Below are positions 16,357 to 25,180 of a DNA stretch of 64,000 bases, in pieces (position 1 is the first letter of the stretch; each line of letters starts with the position of its first letter). The position numbers and the translations under genes are program-made. Origin of the DNA: Deltaproteobacteria bacterium GWC2_55_46 (GTDB taxonomy: Bacteria; Desulfobacterota; GWC2-55-46); assembly GCA_001595385.3 (NCBI GenBank), contig LVEI03000001.1, forward strand, positions 2,171,344-2,235,343. Reading direction: 5' to 3'. The notes below the pieces were generated by a model. The model did no database searches. It saw nothing but the letters and a program-made list of their open reading frames with translations, and had not been told where the DNA came from.

Positions 16357-17352
16357 ATGCCCGAGTTAAGACTAAACGTGGTCACACGGGAATGGGTCAT
16401 CATCGCCACAGAGCGCGCCAAGCGCCCCAAGGACTTCAGGAGCAAGAAGGAAAGACCGCTTCGCCCGGAATACCTCTCCACCTGCCCGTTCTGCCCTGGA
16501 AATGAGCACAAGACCCCGACCGAGCGCTTCAGGGTCCCTGACGGCGAGAGCTGGAAGATAAGGGTCGTCTCCAACAAGTTTCCGGCCCTCTTACTCGAAG
16601 GCGAGAAGAAAAGGTCTGCCGACGGCATCTCAAGGACCGTCTCGGGCGTGGGCGTGCACGAGGTCATAATCGAAACGCCCGTCCATAACCTGACGACAGG
16701 ACTACAGCCCCTTGAGCGCCTCGAAGACCTTGTGAGGGTATATAAATCACGCTTCATAGAGGCCAACCGCGACCCGAGGGTCGAGCATACGATAATATTC
16801 AAGAACTACGGCGAAGGGGCCGGGACCTCTCTGGACCACCCCCACTCGCAGCTCATAGCCACCCCTGTCGTCCCGCTTCAGTTCAGGGACAGGGTCCAGG
16901 CAGCGCTCCATTACTTCGACGACACAGGCGAGTGCCTCATATGCGACGTCCTTAAAAAAGACCTTGCCGACGGCACGAGGGTGATCCTCGATACCCCGCA
17001 TTTCCTGACCTTCATACCTTACGCCGCGCTCTCCCCATTCCATACCTGGGTATTCCCGAAGAGGCATTCCGCGTCATTCGCCTCGGTCACGGATGACGAG
17101 GTAAGGGACCTCGCGGTCCATTTGAAGAACATACTCTCGAAATTCCGTTATGGCCTCGAAGATCCGGATTATAATTATGTCATAAGATCGTCGAGGCCCC
17201 AGGACTACGGCAACGAGTACTGCCATTGGTACCTGAGCCTGGTTCCCAGGATAACGATGGCGGCCGGCTTCGAGCTTGGAAGCGGCATGTTCATCAACAC
17301 CAGCCTGCCGGAGAATAACGCCGAGTACATGAGGGCGGTTAAGCCCGAATAA
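16357..17352 (+). CDS. galT: Galactose-1-phosphate uridylyltransferase (HIT superfamily)
   Basis: The 331-residue protein has the GalT layout: CPFCPGNE with Cys43/Cys46 of the first zinc site, a VVSNKFPAL strand at 70-78, and the catalytic HPHSQ at 161-165 in which the second histidine is uridylylated. A C-terminal half contains FPKRHSASF and HWYLSLVPR. It transfers UMP between UDP-glucose and hexose 1-phosphates. ADP-glucose phosphorylase-like enzymes share this fold, so the substrate is not certain. No galE or galK is near. No Shine-Dalgarno precedes the ATG, in line with a leaderless mRNA. Confidence 0.88.
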   Translation: MPELRLNVVTREWVIIATERAKRPKDFRSKKERPLRPEYLSTCPFCPGNEHKTPTERFRVPDGESWKIRVVSNKFPALLLEGEKKRSADGISRTVSGVGVHEVIIETPVHNLTTGLQPLERLEDLVRVYKSRFIEANRDPRVEHTIIFKNYGEGAGTSLDHPHSQLIATPVVPLQFRDRVQAALHYFDDTGECLICDVLKKDLADGTRVILDTPHFLTFIPYAALSPFHTWVFPKRHSASFASVTDDEVRDLAVHLKNILSKFRYGLEDPDYNYVIRSSRPQDYGNEYCHWYLSLVPRITMAAGFELGSGMFINTSLPENNAEYMRAVKPE

Positions 17353-17393
17353 AGCTGTGTTTTTCAGCAACCTGATAGTCAAGGGAGCCGTTC

Positions 17394-17816
17394 ATGCCCG
17401 CTTACAGGAACCCCGCGCCTACGGTAGACATCATCGTAGAGATAGATGGTGGGATCGTCCTCATACAGAGGAAGAACCCGCCCGACGGATGGGCGCTGCC
17501 CGGCGGGTTCGTCGACTACGGGGAGAGCCTGGAAGAGGCCGCGAGGAGGGAGGCCTGGGAGGAGACTTCGCTCGCCGTGAGGCTTAAATGCCAGATGCAC
17601 GCTTATTCAGACCCGGCAAGGGACCCGAGAAAACACACCCTTTCAGTAGTCTTCGTGGCAGAGGCAGAGGGCGAGCCGGTGGCGATGGACGACGCGAAAG
17701 GCGCCGGGGTATTTACAGAAGGTACGCTGCCGGGACCGATAGCCTTCGACCACGCCAGGATAATCTCCGAGTACTTCAGGTGGAAGAGGGAGGGGTGGAA
17801 GGTATTCGAGTACTGA
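17394..17816 (+). CDS. Nudix hydrolase
   Basis: A 140-residue single-domain protein with a clear Nudix box at about 37-59: [21 protein letters not shown] followed by TSL. The Nudix glycine after EE is replaced (EETSL rather than EExGL with Gly), a tolerated variation. The [28 protein letters not shown] start is typical of ADP-ribose pyrophosphatase-like or NDP-sugar-cleaving members. It lies 41 bases after galT, so a nucleotide-sugar clean-up role is plausible but unproven. Confidence 0.88.
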   Translation: MPAYRNPAPTVDIIVEIDGGIVLIQRKNPPDGWALPGGFVDYGESLEEAARREAWEETSLAVRLKCQMHAYSDPARDPRKHTLSVVFVAEAEGEPVAMDDAKGAGVFTEGTLPGPIAFDHARIISEYFRWKREGWKVFEY

Positions 17817-17821
17817 TCAGA

Positions 17822-17938
17822 CTGCTGAAAAAGTACATCTGCTTCGTTGGCTTCAGAAGCTCGTAGTAGCGGCGTACCAAAGAAGTACGCCTCCTTCCTT
17901 GCTCCCTGATTTAATGGGGGCCTCGCATAATGGGGCTT
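17822..17938 (-). repeat. Dispersed repeat, copy 1
   Basis: Read on the minus strand, this stretch matches 62978-63083 on the plus strand: both start AAGCCCCAT(T)ATGCGAGGC, carry GAGGCGTAC-spacer-GTACGCCGC, and end with TGAAGCCAA, then GCAGATG and a T-rich ACTT end. It fills the gap between the Nudix gene and the exported protein gene. No frame in it looks coding. Confidence 0.7.
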
Positions 17939-18004
17939 GTTTGAAGCCTGAACCAATTTGATTTTTCATCAGCTGTTCAACAATAGAAAAGAAAGGATAA
18001 AGCC

Positions 18005-18457
18005 ATGGAAAGAAAAACATTCGTTTCCATAGCCGTTCTTTATTTTTTCGTGACAGCCTTCAGCTGGAGCACCTGGGGAGGCTATCCGGCGCGGTACTTC
18101 GTGCAGCTGAAGGACGTTCTCGGCGGGGGCGCGTACGGCAAGGCCGAGCTTGACAGGATGGCGTTGATGCCGGGCTCGATGAGCCTCGGGATAAACTTCT
18201 ACAGGCTGAAGCCCCATACCGTCTACTCGGTATGGTATACGAATGAAAAAGGGGAGAGGGCCCCTGCGGGTGTGGACAGGTCCAGTTTCACAACCGACGG
18301 CGGGGGAAAGGGGCGCTACGTTACGTCCGTCTATGCGGATTACCTTGACGACTGGAGGTACATAGAGGTATTCGAGCACCCGGACGGGGACCCGGCCAAT
18401 ACAAAGGACATGACCGCCGCATTGAAGGGAGACCTGGTCTACGGAAGGAGTTCGTGA
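18005..18457 (+). CDS. Exported protein of unknown function
   Basis: A 150-residue protein beginning MERKTFVSIAVLYFFVTAFSW, a signal peptide or N-terminal anchor. The rest is a soluble domain with HTVYSVWYTNEKGE and an RYVTSVYADYLDDWRYIEVFEH segment that reads as antiparallel beta strands. AAAGGATAAAGCC precedes the ATG. The pattern of YSVWYTN followed by a threonine-rich loop recalls secreted beta-sandwich proteins, but I cannot assign a family. It stands alone between repeats. Confidence 0.65.
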   Translation: MERKTFVSIAVLYFFVTAFSWSTWGGYPARYFVQLKDVLGGGAYGKAELDRMALMPGSMSLGINFYRLKPHTVYSVWYTNEKGERAPAGVDRSSFTTDGGGKGRYVTSVYADYLDDWRYIEVFEHPDGDPANTKDMTAALKGDLVYGRSS

Positions 18458-18607
18458 TTAAGGAACGTTTGATTAATGTCTCACAATGGGACCTGAAATC
18501 CCTCGCCTTACAGGCGAAGACTTCCAGTGCGTCTAATGAGATTTTCAAGCTTACGTCCCATGCCAGGCGGAAAGCGCGATATCAAATGGAAGCGGATAAT
18601 CTCCCTC

Positions 18608-18632
18608 TCTCCCCCTTTGGAAAAGGGGGAGA
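18608..18632. repeat. Short palindromic repeat, copy 1
   Basis: The core CCCCCTTTGGAAAAGGGGG with CT/AG extensions forms a tight hairpin. A near-identical core occurs at 20393-20417 between gatA and gatB, so this is probably a dispersed palindromic element rather than a gene-specific site. Confidence 0.55.
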
Positions 18633-18707
18633 TTTCAGTCGGGCTTTCAGCCGACTGTTTTTCGAACCTGCCGCCTTCCAGGCGGTGTGGTTCAGTTATA
18701 TTTGCAT

Positions 18708-18793
18708 GTCATTCTGAGGGAGCGAAGCGACCGAAGGATCTTGTAAGTCCGCTGATTATCGAGCGCCGAGATTCTTCGCTTCGCTCAGAATGA
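18708..18793. repeat. 86-base element with inverted ends
   Basis: The ends GTCATTCTGAGGGAGCGAAG and CTTCGCTTCGCTCAGAATGAC are inverted copies, each followed inward by a GATCT/AGATTCTT boundary. Elements with these ends are common intergenic repeats in many environmental genomes. There is no coding potential. Confidence 0.65.
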
Positions 18794-18886
18794 CAAACAC
18801 GGCGATTAATCAGAGGTTCCTTGATTAAATAACCCGGCGCAATCCGGGCTTCTCCCGCCAAAATTCGTGTAGATAACATCAAATTT

Positions 18887-18920
18887 AAAAAGGGGCAGCC
18901 GTTTTCGGCTGCCCCTTTTT
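18887..18920. terminator. Terminator downstream of gatB (bidirectional)
   Basis: A perfect 15-base stem (AAAAAGGGGCAGCCG and its complement) with a TTTT loop, flanked by A and T runs, lies 23 bases past the gatB stop. It is a textbook rho-independent terminator usable in either direction. Confidence 0.9.
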
Positions 18921-18942
18921 AAATGGCTAACGATAAGTACGC

Positions 18943-20379
18943 CTACCCCAGCTTTTCCTTAAGCAGCTTGTTTATCACCTGCGGGTTGGCCTTGCCCTTC
19001 GTGGCCTTCATCGCCTCTCCGACGAAGAAGCCGAATAGCGCTACCTTGCCTTCCCTGTATCTTGCCGCGTTCTCCGGGTTCGCCGATATTATTTCATCAA
19101 CTATCTTTCCAAGCTCATCCTCGCCGGATATCTGCGTGAGCCCCTGGGCCTTGACTATCTCATTGGCGGACTTTCCGGTCTTGTACATCTCCTCCAGGAC
19201 CTCTTTGGCTATCTTTCCGCTTATCTGCCCGTCCTTGACCATCTTTATTACGCCTGCCACAGCCTTGGGGCTTACCGGGCAGTCCGATATCTCTTTATTG
19301 TCTTCATTGAGGAGCCTCAATATCTCTCCCATGACCCAGTTCGACGATACCTTCGGCTCGCTCGTCTCCTTTACGACCTCTTCGTAATAGTTGGCCAGGT
19401 CCCTTGAGGCGGTAAGCACCCCGGCGTCGTACGCGGGTATGCCGTACTCGGAGGTGAAGCGCTCCCTTTTGGCCTGGGGGAGCTCTGGAAGAGTCGAGCG
19501 GAGCCCTTCCACAAGGCTATCTTCCACCATGAGGGGCAGGAGGTCGGGTTCCGGGAAGTACCTGTAGTCGTGGGCCTCTTCCTTTGAGCGCATGGATGCG
19601 GTTATTCCCTTTGACGAATCGAAGAGGCGCGTTTCCTGCACGACCTTGCCGCCGGACTCTATCAGGTCTATCTGCCGCTGTATCTCGTAGTCTATCGCTT
19701 CTTTTACGAACTTGAAGGAGTTCATGTTCTTAAGCTCTGCCTTTGTGCCGAGCTTTTCAGCCCCCACGGGGCGTACCGAGATGTTCGCGTCGCAACGGAA
19801 GCTACCCTCCTCCATGTTGCCGCTTGAGATGCCGAGGTAGACGAGTATGTCCCGTATGGCCTTGAGGTACGCCTGAGCCTCGTCAGAAGCGCGCATGTCG
19901 GGCTCGCTCACTATCTCTATCAAGGGCACGCCTGTACGGTTGAGGTCGACGAAGCTATATGCCTCGTCCTCCGGCCCCTCTCCGTGGATGAGCTTTCCGG
20001 CGTCCTCTTCCATGTGTATGCGGGTTATGCCGATGCGCTTCCTGACTCCGTCGACGTCTATGTCAAGCCAGCCGTGCTCGGCAAGAGGCTCGGTATACTG
20101 GGAGATCTGGTAGCCCTTCGGGAGGTCCGGGTAGAAGTAATTCTTCCTCGCGAATACGCTCTTGTGATTTACCCGGCAGCCTGTGGCGAGAGCCATCTTT
20201 ATCGCGTACTCGACAGCCCTTTTATTGAGGACCGGGAGCACCCCTGGCATCCCTAGGCAGACAGGGTCGACCTGGGTATTTGGCTCGGAGCCGAACTTTG
20301 TCGAGCAGCCGCAGAAGAGCTTGGAGTCGGTGAGGAGCTGGGCGTGTACCTCAAGTCCTATAACAGCTTCGTATTTCAT
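18943..20379 (-). CDS. gatB: Aspartyl/glutamyl-tRNA(Asn/Gln) amidotransferase subunit B
   Basis: The 478-residue protein starts [20 protein letters not shown] and contains the GatB signatures [20 protein letters not shown] (near 46-65), the SIRPVG-like [13 protein letters not shown] (near 195) and an [14 protein letters not shown] (near 268), followed by the GatB/YqeY helical domain and tail (residues 325-478). It binds tRNA and transamidates misacylated Glu-tRNA(Gln) or Asp-tRNA(Asn) with GatA and GatC. It lies 47 bases downstream of gatA, with a palindrome between them. Confidence 0.97.
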   Translation of the reverse strand: MKYEAVIGLEVHAQLLTDSKLFCGCSTKFGSEPNTQVDPVCLGMPGVLPVLNKRAVEYAIKMALATGCRVNHKSVFARKNYFYPDLPKGYQISQYTEPLAEHGWLDIDVDGVRKRIGITRIHMEEDAGKLIHGEGPEDEAYSFVDLNRTGVPLIEIVSEPDMRASDEAQAYLKAIRDILVYLGISSGNMEEGSFRCDANISVRPVGAEKLGTKAELKNMNSFKFVKEAIDYEIQRQIDLIESGGKVVQETRLFDSSKGITASMRSKEEAHDYRYFPEPDLLPLMVEDSLVEGLRSTLPELPQAKRERFTSEYGIPAYDAGVLTASRDLANYYEEVVKETSEPKVSSNWVMGEILRLLNEDNKEISDCPVSPKAVAGVIKMVKDGQISGKIAKEVLEEMYKTGKSANEIVKAQGLTQISGEDELGKIVDEIISANPENAARYREGKVALFGFFVGEAMKATKGKANPQVINKLLKEKLG

Positions 20380-20392
20380 TTGTAATCCCCCT

Positions 20393-20417
20393 CTTCCCCC
20401 TTTAGAAAAGGGGGAAG
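20393..20417. repeat. Short palindromic repeat, copy 2, between gatA and gatB
   Basis: CTTCCCCCTTTAGAAAAGGGGGAAG forms a hairpin with the same core as 18608-18632. It is inside the gat operon, so it may modulate expression of gatB relative to gatA, but it lacks a following T run in the minus direction. Confidence 0.5.
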
Positions 20418-20426
20418 TACATTATC

Positions 20427-21887
20427 TTACAGCGCTGCCCTTCTCTTGTGCCACTCTGTCGCCTGCTCGTAGGAATAGGCGGCGCGGAGCACAGTCTCCT
20501 CGTCAAGGGACTTTCCGAGTATCTGAAGCCCCACAGGGAGCCCCTCCCGCGTGAAGCCGCAAGGCAGCGAGATGCCGGGTATTCCGGCGAGGTTGCACGA
20601 GATGGTGAATATGTCCGAGAGGTACATGGTAAGCGGGTCTTCGACCTTCTCCCCGATTTTAAAGGCTGCTGTCGGGGCCGTCGGCGTGGCTATTACGTCG
20701 CAGGATGAGAAGGCCGAGTCGAAGTCATTCTTTATAAGCGTCCTCACCTGCGAGGCCTTCTTGTAATAGGCGTCATAGTACCCGGCTGAAAGCGAGTAGG
20801 TGCCGAGCATTATCCTCCTCTTTACCTCTCCGCCGAAGCCCTCGTCCCTCGTCCTCTTGTACATGTCGAGGAGGCCGCCGGTCTTGTTGACCCTCAATCC
20901 GTACTTCACCCCGTCAAACCTCGCGAGGTTGCTCGATGCCTCGGCGGTGGCTACAAGGTAATATACGGCGACCGCGTACTGGGTGTGGGGGAGTGAGACC
21001 TCCACGAGCTCGGCGCCGAGCGCCTTCAAGGTGTCGAGCGCCTTTTTAATGGAGGAATCCACATCAGGGTCGAGCCCTTCGATGAAGTACTCCTTTGGAA
21101 TGCCTATCTTCAGGCCCTTGATGCCGTCTTCAAGCCTTGAAGTGTAATCGGGCACATGCGCCTCGATGGATGTCGAGTCGGACGGGTCGTGCCCTGCTAT
21201 CGCGTTCAGGATTATGGCAGAGTCCTCGACGTCCCTGGTGAGGGGGCCTGCCTGGTCGAGTGAAGAGGCGAAGGCTATCATGCCGAACCTCGACACCCTT
21301 CCGTAGGTGGGCTTCAAGCCGACTATGCCGCAGCAGGAGGCGGGCTGCCGTATGGAGCCGCCCGTGTCGGTGCCGAGTGAGGCCGCGCACTCTCCGGCTG
21401 CTACAGCCGCGGCGGAACCGCCAGAGCTGCCGCCTGGCACGCGGTCGAGGGCCCATGGGTTAAGGGTCTTGCCGAAGGCCGAGTTCTCTGTCGAGGAACC
21501 CATGGCGAACTCGTCCATGTTGTTCTTGCCGAGTATCACGGCCCCGGCTTCCTTGAGCTTCTTTATTACAGTAGCGTCGTACGGCGGTATGAACTTCTCG
21601 AGTATCTTCGATGAGCAAGTGGTCCGCACGTTCTTCGTGCAGAAGATATCCTTTACGGCGATAGGTACGCCGGTCAAAGGCGTTACGTTATCGCCTTTGG
21701 CTATGCGCTCATCCGCCGCCGCCGCGGCCTTTAAGGCCTCTTCAGCCGTGACTGTTACGAAGGCGCGCACCTTGCCTTCGACGTCTTCTATCCTTTTGAG
21801 GTACGCCTTGGTCGCTTCTGCCGAAGAGACCTCTTTTTTTCTGAGCCTCTCGGAAAGAGAGTGTATGGCCAAAGAGGTAAGATCCAA
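20427..21887 (-). CDS. gatA: Aspartyl/glutamyl-tRNA(Asn/Gln) amidotransferase subunit A
   Basis: This 486-residue amidase-signature enzyme supplies ammonia from glutamine to the GatB active site. The Ser-cisSer-Lys triad is visible: Lys in VPIAVKDIF (near 79), and the serines in [14 protein letters not shown] (near 150-165) and [11 protein letters not shown] (near 175). The start [21 protein letters not shown] is typical. It follows gatC by 24 bases. Together with gatB and gatC it makes the indirect route to Gln-tRNA(Gln) or Asn-tRNA(Asn) available; the window also encodes a tRNA-Gln. Confidence 0.97.
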   Translation of the reverse strand: MDLTSLAIHSLSERLRKKEVSSAEATKAYLKRIEDVEGKVRAFVTVTAEEALKAAAAADERIAKGDNVTPLTGVPIAVKDIFCTKNVRTTCSSKILEKFIPPYDATVIKKLKEAGAVILGKNNMDEFAMGSSTENSAFGKTLNPWALDRVPGGSSGGSAAAVAAGECAASLGTDTGGSIRQPASCCGIVGLKPTYGRVSRFGMIAFASSLDQAGPLTRDVEDSAIILNAIAGHDPSDSTSIEAHVPDYTSRLEDGIKGLKIGIPKEYFIEGLDPDVDSSIKKALDTLKALGAELVEVSLPHTQYAVAVYYLVATAEASSNLARFDGVKYGLRVNKTGGLLDMYKRTRDEGFGGEVKRRIMLGTYSLSAGYYDAYYKKASQVRTLIKNDFDSAFSSCDVIATPTAPTAAFKIGEKVEDPLTMYLSDIFTISCNLAGIPGISLPCGFTREGLPVGLQILGKSLDEETVLRAAYSYEQATEWHKRRAAL

Positions 21888-21911
21888 TGCCTTCGCTCCT
21901 TTGTGGTGTCC

Positions 21912-22199
21912 TTATTCGATTATCTTCGGGACCTTGAAACAGCCCCGCTCCGCCTCTGGCGCGTTCATCAACGCCTCTTCACTGGAAAGCGACGGGCGCG
22001 TCCGGTCTTCCCTGAACGCGGTCTTCATGGGTACGGTATAGGTCGTCGCCTCCACGCCGGACGTGTCGATCTCAGATAGCTTCTCCACGTATCCCAGTAT
22101 GCGCTGCATCTGTTCCGTGTAAAGCTCGGTCTCTTTTTCCGTGAGCGCGAGCCTTGCGAGGTCCGCGACCTTCAGGACGTCTTTTTTCGTTATGGACAT
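21912..22199 (-). CDS. gatC: Aspartyl/glutamyl-tRNA(Asn/Gln) amidotransferase subunit C
   Basis: From the ATG at 22199 the product is 95 residues, the normal GatC length, starting MSITKKDVLKVADLARLALTE. The body has LYTEQMQRILGYVEKLSEIDTSGVE and the C-terminal FKVPKIIE, all standard. The frame stays open for 29 more codons upstream, but that extension is not GatC-like. GatC wraps around GatA and stabilises the complex. It is the first gene of the gatCAB operon on the minus strand. Confidence 0.95.
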   Translation of the reverse strand: MSITKKDVLKVADLARLALTEKETELYTEQMQRILGYVEKLSEIDTSGVEATTYTVPMKTAFREDRTRPSLSSEEALMNAPEAERGCFKVPKIIE

Positions 22200-22340
22200 C
22201 TGATGAGCCCTTCCTTCCCCTGGTCTGAAAATACAACTGAAAAAAACCCAAAAAGTTTTATTAACACACAAGCGCCGACGTTGCAAGCCTGATGGATGAA
22301 AAGTCCGTGTAAAACATTTTAAAAATTAAAGAAAATCGTA

Positions 22341-22369
22341 TTGACACCGAAATATAGTAGTGATAAAAG
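22341..22369 (+). promoter_or_regulatory. Putative promoter of the H1-like peptide gene
   Basis: A perfect TTGACA at 22341-22346 lies 17 bases before TAAAAG (a poor -10 match), in an AT-rich stretch about 50 bases before the ATG at 22417. Confidence 0.45.
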
Positions 22370-22416
22370 GAGAGTAGGTTCTCTTCTCTACACCAAACCC
22401 CATAAGGAGGAAGTTG

Positions 22417-22512
22417 ATGGCTACCGTAAAGAAAGCCACTGCAAAGAAGAAGACCACTGTGAAGAAGGCGACCAAAAAGACCCCGGCGAAAAAATCCGGC
22501 TGCTGCCGCTGA
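22417..22512 (+). CDS. Lysine-rich histone H1-like peptide (31 aa)
   Basis: The ATG at 22417 is preceded by an optimal AAGGAGG ribosome-binding site. The 31 residues are nearly all Lys, Ala, Thr and Val in KKAT/VKKA repeats, ending KSGCCR. This is the composition of bacterial histone H1-like DNA-binding tails, though far shorter than most. A hairpin follows the stop by 13 bases, and a TTGACA lies upstream, so it forms a complete small transcription unit. DNA or RNA binding, or metal binding through the final Cys pair, are possibilities; the function is unproven. Confidence 0.7.
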   Translation: MATVKKATAKKKTTVKKATKKTPAKKSGCCR

Positions 22513-22525
22513 GCACGACACAGAC

Positions 22526-22553
22526 GGGAGGGGAGAGGGTATCCTCCCCTCCC
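22526..22553 (+). terminator. Stem-loop after the H1-like peptide gene
   Basis: GGGAGGGGAGAGG pairs imperfectly with CCTCCCCTCCC. It closes the short transcription unit of the H1-like peptide, although no long T run follows. Confidence 0.5.
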
Positions 22554-22702
22554 TGCCACCAACCCCCGGCCATTAAATCCCAACCTCGTTCCTCTCTACC
22601 GCTGCCTTGACAAATCTGACACCGTTATTTATCATACCGTCCTTTTGAATTCGCGCTAGACCCGGACCTGACGAAGAGCGAACCGTTCACGCGGAGTGGA
22701 AA

Positions 22703-23494
22703 ATGAAAGTTGCGTTCATCCAGACTTCCCCTGAATTCGGAGATGTTAAGGCGAATGTCGAGGCAGCGGTAAAGAGGATCACGAGGCTGGACGCCGGGCT
22801 TGTTGTGCTCCCGGAGCTTTTTTCTACCGGCTATCAGTTCCGGAATAGAAGTGAGCTCCTTGAGCTTGCCGAAGAGGTCCCCGGAGGCTATGCCGTAAAA
22901 AGGCTTGCCGAGGCCGCGGAGGCCGGTAAGGCCTTCATAGTCGCCGGAGTGGCCGAAAGGGAGGGGCGCAAGGCATACAACTCTGCCGTGCTCGTTGGGC
23001 CCAGGGGGCACATCGGGACCTACCGCAAGGCGCACCTTTTCTGGGACGAGAAAAAGATCTTCACCAGAGGGGATACCCCTTTCGCCGTCTACAAGGCCGG
23101 CAATGCCAGGATAGGCATGATGATATGCTTTGACTGGCTCTTCCCTGAAGCCGCCAGGACCCTGGCCCTCATGGGGGCCGACATCATATGCCACCCATCC
23201 AACCTTGTGCTCCCCTACTGCCCGCAGGCCATGATAACCCGCTCTCTTGAGAACAGGGTCTTTACCATCACCGCCAACAGGGTCGGGACAGAAGACAGGG
23301 TCAGGGGCAAGAAGCTTGCTTTCATAGGCACAAGCCAGGTAACTTCACCCGATGGAGAGCTCCTCGCGAGGGCGGGCAGGACCAGGGCCGGATCTTGTGT
23401 GGTGGAAATCGACCCCAGGCGCGCAAGGTCCAAGCTGGTAACGCCAGTGAACGATTGTCTCGGCGACAGGAGAAAGGACCTTTTCAAGCTCTGA
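22703..23494 (+). CDS. Carbon-nitrogen hydrolase (nitrilase superfamily)
   Basis: The 263-residue enzyme has the Glu-Lys-Cys triad of the nitrilase fold: Glu38 in VVLPELFSTGY, Lys109 in TYRKAHLFWDE and Cys142 in MMICFDWLFPEA. It belongs with the amidase/carbamoylase branches that hydrolyse C-N bonds of linear amides; the substrate (omega-amide, N-carbamoyl amine or similar) cannot be told here. It stands as a single gene between the H1-like peptide and the nuo operon. Confidence 0.9.
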   Translation: MKVAFIQTSPEFGDVKANVEAAVKRITRLDAGLVVLPELFSTGYQFRNRSELLELAEEVPGGYAVKRLAEAAEAGKAFIVAGVAEREGRKAYNSAVLVGPRGHIGTYRKAHLFWDEKKIFTRGDTPFAVYKAGNARIGMMICFDWLFPEAARTLALMGADIICHPSNLVLPYCPQAMITRSLENRVFTITANRVGTEDRVRGKKLAFIGTSQVTSPDGELLARAGRTRAGSCVVEIDPRRARSKLVTPVNDCLGDRRKDLFKL

Positions 23495-23578
23495 AAAAAT
23501 TAAAAGACAAGCTAAACCGCATGTTTATAGATGGCCGCGACCAAGGCGGCCTATTTGTATACAGTATACATTTTTCGC

Positions 23579-23607
23579 TTGACAAAAAAGGCGAGGTGTT
23601 TTATCTT
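23579..23607 (+). promoter_or_regulatory. sigma70 promoter of the nuo operon
   Basis: A perfect TTGACA is followed at 17 bases by TATCTT, 65-80 bases before nuoA. A GTATACAGTATAC palindrome sits just upstream (about 23557-23569) and could be an operator. A long operon of 17 genes starts here with no other promoter evident. Confidence 0.7.
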
Positions 23608-23672
23608 GCCCACTCTACCTTAGCGAGTTTATTATAACAGCTGGAACACCGGTCAGGTGCTTCTTCCGGTGA

Positions 23673-24053
23673 ATGAGCGGGGTCTGCATGCTTCTTTCTT
23701 ATCTGCCTATACTTGTGATGATGGGGATAGCCACAGCGATGGCTCTGGGCGTGCTTTTCTTCAGTTTTCTCCTTCGCCCCAGGAACCCCTACAAGGAGAA
23801 GCTCGCCCCCTGGGAATGCGGTCTTGAGCCTATCGGGGAGGCCTCTGCCGGCCACTTCAAGGTGCACTTCTTTATAATCGCCATACTCTTCGTACTATTC
23901 GATGTAGAAACACTCTTTCTCTTCCCCTGGGCCGTTACCCTCACGGAGAAGGCCCTGGCAATTCCTATATTCATTGAAATGATTATCTTCATAGTCGTTT
24001 TGGCCATCGGGCTTGTCTACGCATGGGCTAAAGGCGCCTTGGATTGGGTTTAG
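23673..24053 (+). CDS. nuoA: NADH-quinone oxidoreductase subunit A
   Basis: The 126-residue protein has three transmembrane helices and the conserved loop [15 protein letters not shown], followed by [23 protein letters not shown], the most conserved part of NuoA. An alternative ATG at 23688 would shorten it by five residues. It is the first gene of the complex I operon and part of the membrane domain near the quinone site. Confidence 0.96.
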   Translation: MSGVCMLLSYLPILVMMGIATAMALGVLFFSFLLRPRNPYKEKLAPWECGLEPIGEASAGHFKVHFFIIAILFVLFDVETLFLFPWAVTLTEKALAIPIFIEMIIFIVVLAIGLVYAWAKGALDWV

Positions 24054-24085
24054 ACGTGGATAAGAGGAATCTTCAAGAAGGTGCC

Positions 24086-24655
24086 ATGATGCATGCCGGC
24101 GGGAAGCTCGACGATTCGTTCCTTTTTACGACCCTCGAAAACGTCGCGGAAGTCCTCCGCAATAACCCCATTGTCGACAAGCTCAAGGACAACGAGATAA
24201 CAAGGAAGGTGGCCAACTGGGGGCTTACTTCTTCGCTTTGGCCTATGACCTTCGGCCTGGCCTGCTGCGCCATAGAGATGATAGCCACCGCCTGCTCCCG
24301 GTACGATACCGACAGGCTCGGGATAGTATTCAGGCCGTCGCCGCGCCAGTCCGACGTGATGATAGTCGCCGGTACGATGACAAAGAAGATGGCCCCGCTG
24401 GTAAAGAGGCTCTACGACCAGATGGCGGAGCCGAGGTGGGTCATCGCCATGGGCGGGTGCGCATCCGCCGGAGGGCCTTACAATACATATTCGGTCGTGC
24501 AGGGCACGGACCTTGTGATACCGGTGGACGTCTACATACCGGGCTGCCCGCCGAGGCCGGAGGCCCTGATATACGGCTTCCTGCAACTTATGGAGAAGAT
24601 AAAGAGGGAGACCCCGTTCATCCTTGAGCAGAGGAAGATACGGGGGGTCAAATAG
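24086..24655 (+). CDS. nuoB: NADH-quinone oxidoreductase subunit B
   Basis: NuoB carries cluster N2, the last electron carrier before quinone. The ligand cysteines are visible: the LACCAIEMI pair, MGGCASAGG and IPGCPPRP. I chose the ATG at 24086 because AGAAGG precedes it; a TTG at 24044 or GTG at 24056 would lengthen the N-terminus and overlap nuoA. The product is 189 residues from this start. Confidence 0.96.
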   Translation: MMHAGGKLDDSFLFTTLENVAEVLRNNPIVDKLKDNEITRKVANWGLTSSLWPMTFGLACCAIEMIATACSRYDTDRLGIVFRPSPRQSDVMIVAGTMTKKMAPLVKRLYDQMAEPRWVIAMGGCASAGGPYNTYSVVQGTDLVIPVDVYIPGCPPRPEALIYGFLQLMEKIKRETPFILEQRKIRGVK

Positions 24656-24661
24656 GCCATT

Positions 24662-25165
24662 ATGAACCGCGTCGAAAAACTTAGAGAGCTTATAGACAGG
24701 CTTAAGGATTCCTTCAGCGCGGACGTCCAGGACGTCTCCTTTTTCAGGGACGAGTTTACCGTCCTTGTCGACAGGAAGGCGCTCTTCAATATCTGCCGCT
24801 TCCTCAAGGAAGACCCGGACTTCAGGATGAACTACCTCGTGGATATCGCCGGCGTCGATTATATGCCGCGCGCGCCGAGGTTCGAGGTGGTCTATCACCT
24901 CTACTCTATCCAGAACAAGCACAGGCTCGCCGTAAAGGCCAGGGTGGGCGAGAACGAGACGGTCCCTTCTGTTTCGGCCCTCTGGGCCGGGGCCCAGTGG
25001 CCTGAGAGGGAGGCCTACGACATGTTCGGGATAGTCTTTGAGGGCCATCCCGGCTTGAAGCGCATCTACCTGCCTGATGACTGGGAAGGGCACCCGCTTC
25101 GCAAGGATTACCCCTTGAAGGGCTACAAGGACCAGTACAACCCCTTCGGGGAAGAGAAAAAATAA
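24662..25165 (+). CDS. nuoC: NADH-quinone oxidoreductase subunit C
   Basis: The 167-residue protein is a peripheral-arm subunit with the conserved [20 protein letters not shown] helix and the [24 protein letters not shown] tail. It is a separate gene from nuoD, not the fused NuoCD of enterobacteria. It starts six bases after nuoB. Confidence 0.96.
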   Translation: MNRVEKLRELIDRLKDSFSADVQDVSFFRDEFTVLVDRKALFNICRFLKEDPDFRMNYLVDIAGVDYMPRAPRFEVVYHLYSIQNKHRLAVKARVGENETVPSVSALWAGAQWPEREAYDMFGIVFEGHPGLKRIYLPDDWEGHPLRKDYPLKGYKDQYNPFGEEKK

Positions 25166-25180
25166 GGGCTTCCGCCTTAC

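Larger units (their letters stand above)
18458..18886. other. Gene-free stretch with repeats
   Basis: No convincing gene lies here. It contains a palindrome with core CCCCCTTTGGAAAAGGGGG (about 18608-18632) and an 86-base inverted-repeat element (18708-18793). One frame is open from 18454 for 87 codons, but it runs through both repeats and its composition is not protein-like, so I read it as non-coding. Confidence 0.6.

Noticed and set aside
18454..18717. 87-codon frame after the exported protein gene
   Set aside because: It runs through two repeat elements and has no protein-like composition or ribosome-binding site.
20427..20554. Possible regulatory role for the hairpin between gatA and gatB as a terminator
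   Set aside because: No T run follows in the minus direction, and the same core appears at 18608-18632, so it is more likely a dispersed palindrome.
24050..25093. Long open frame on the minus strand opposite nuoB and nuoC
   Set aside because: The plus-strand frames encode clear complex I subunits; the antisense frame is a by-product of high-GC codon use and has no recognisable protein features.
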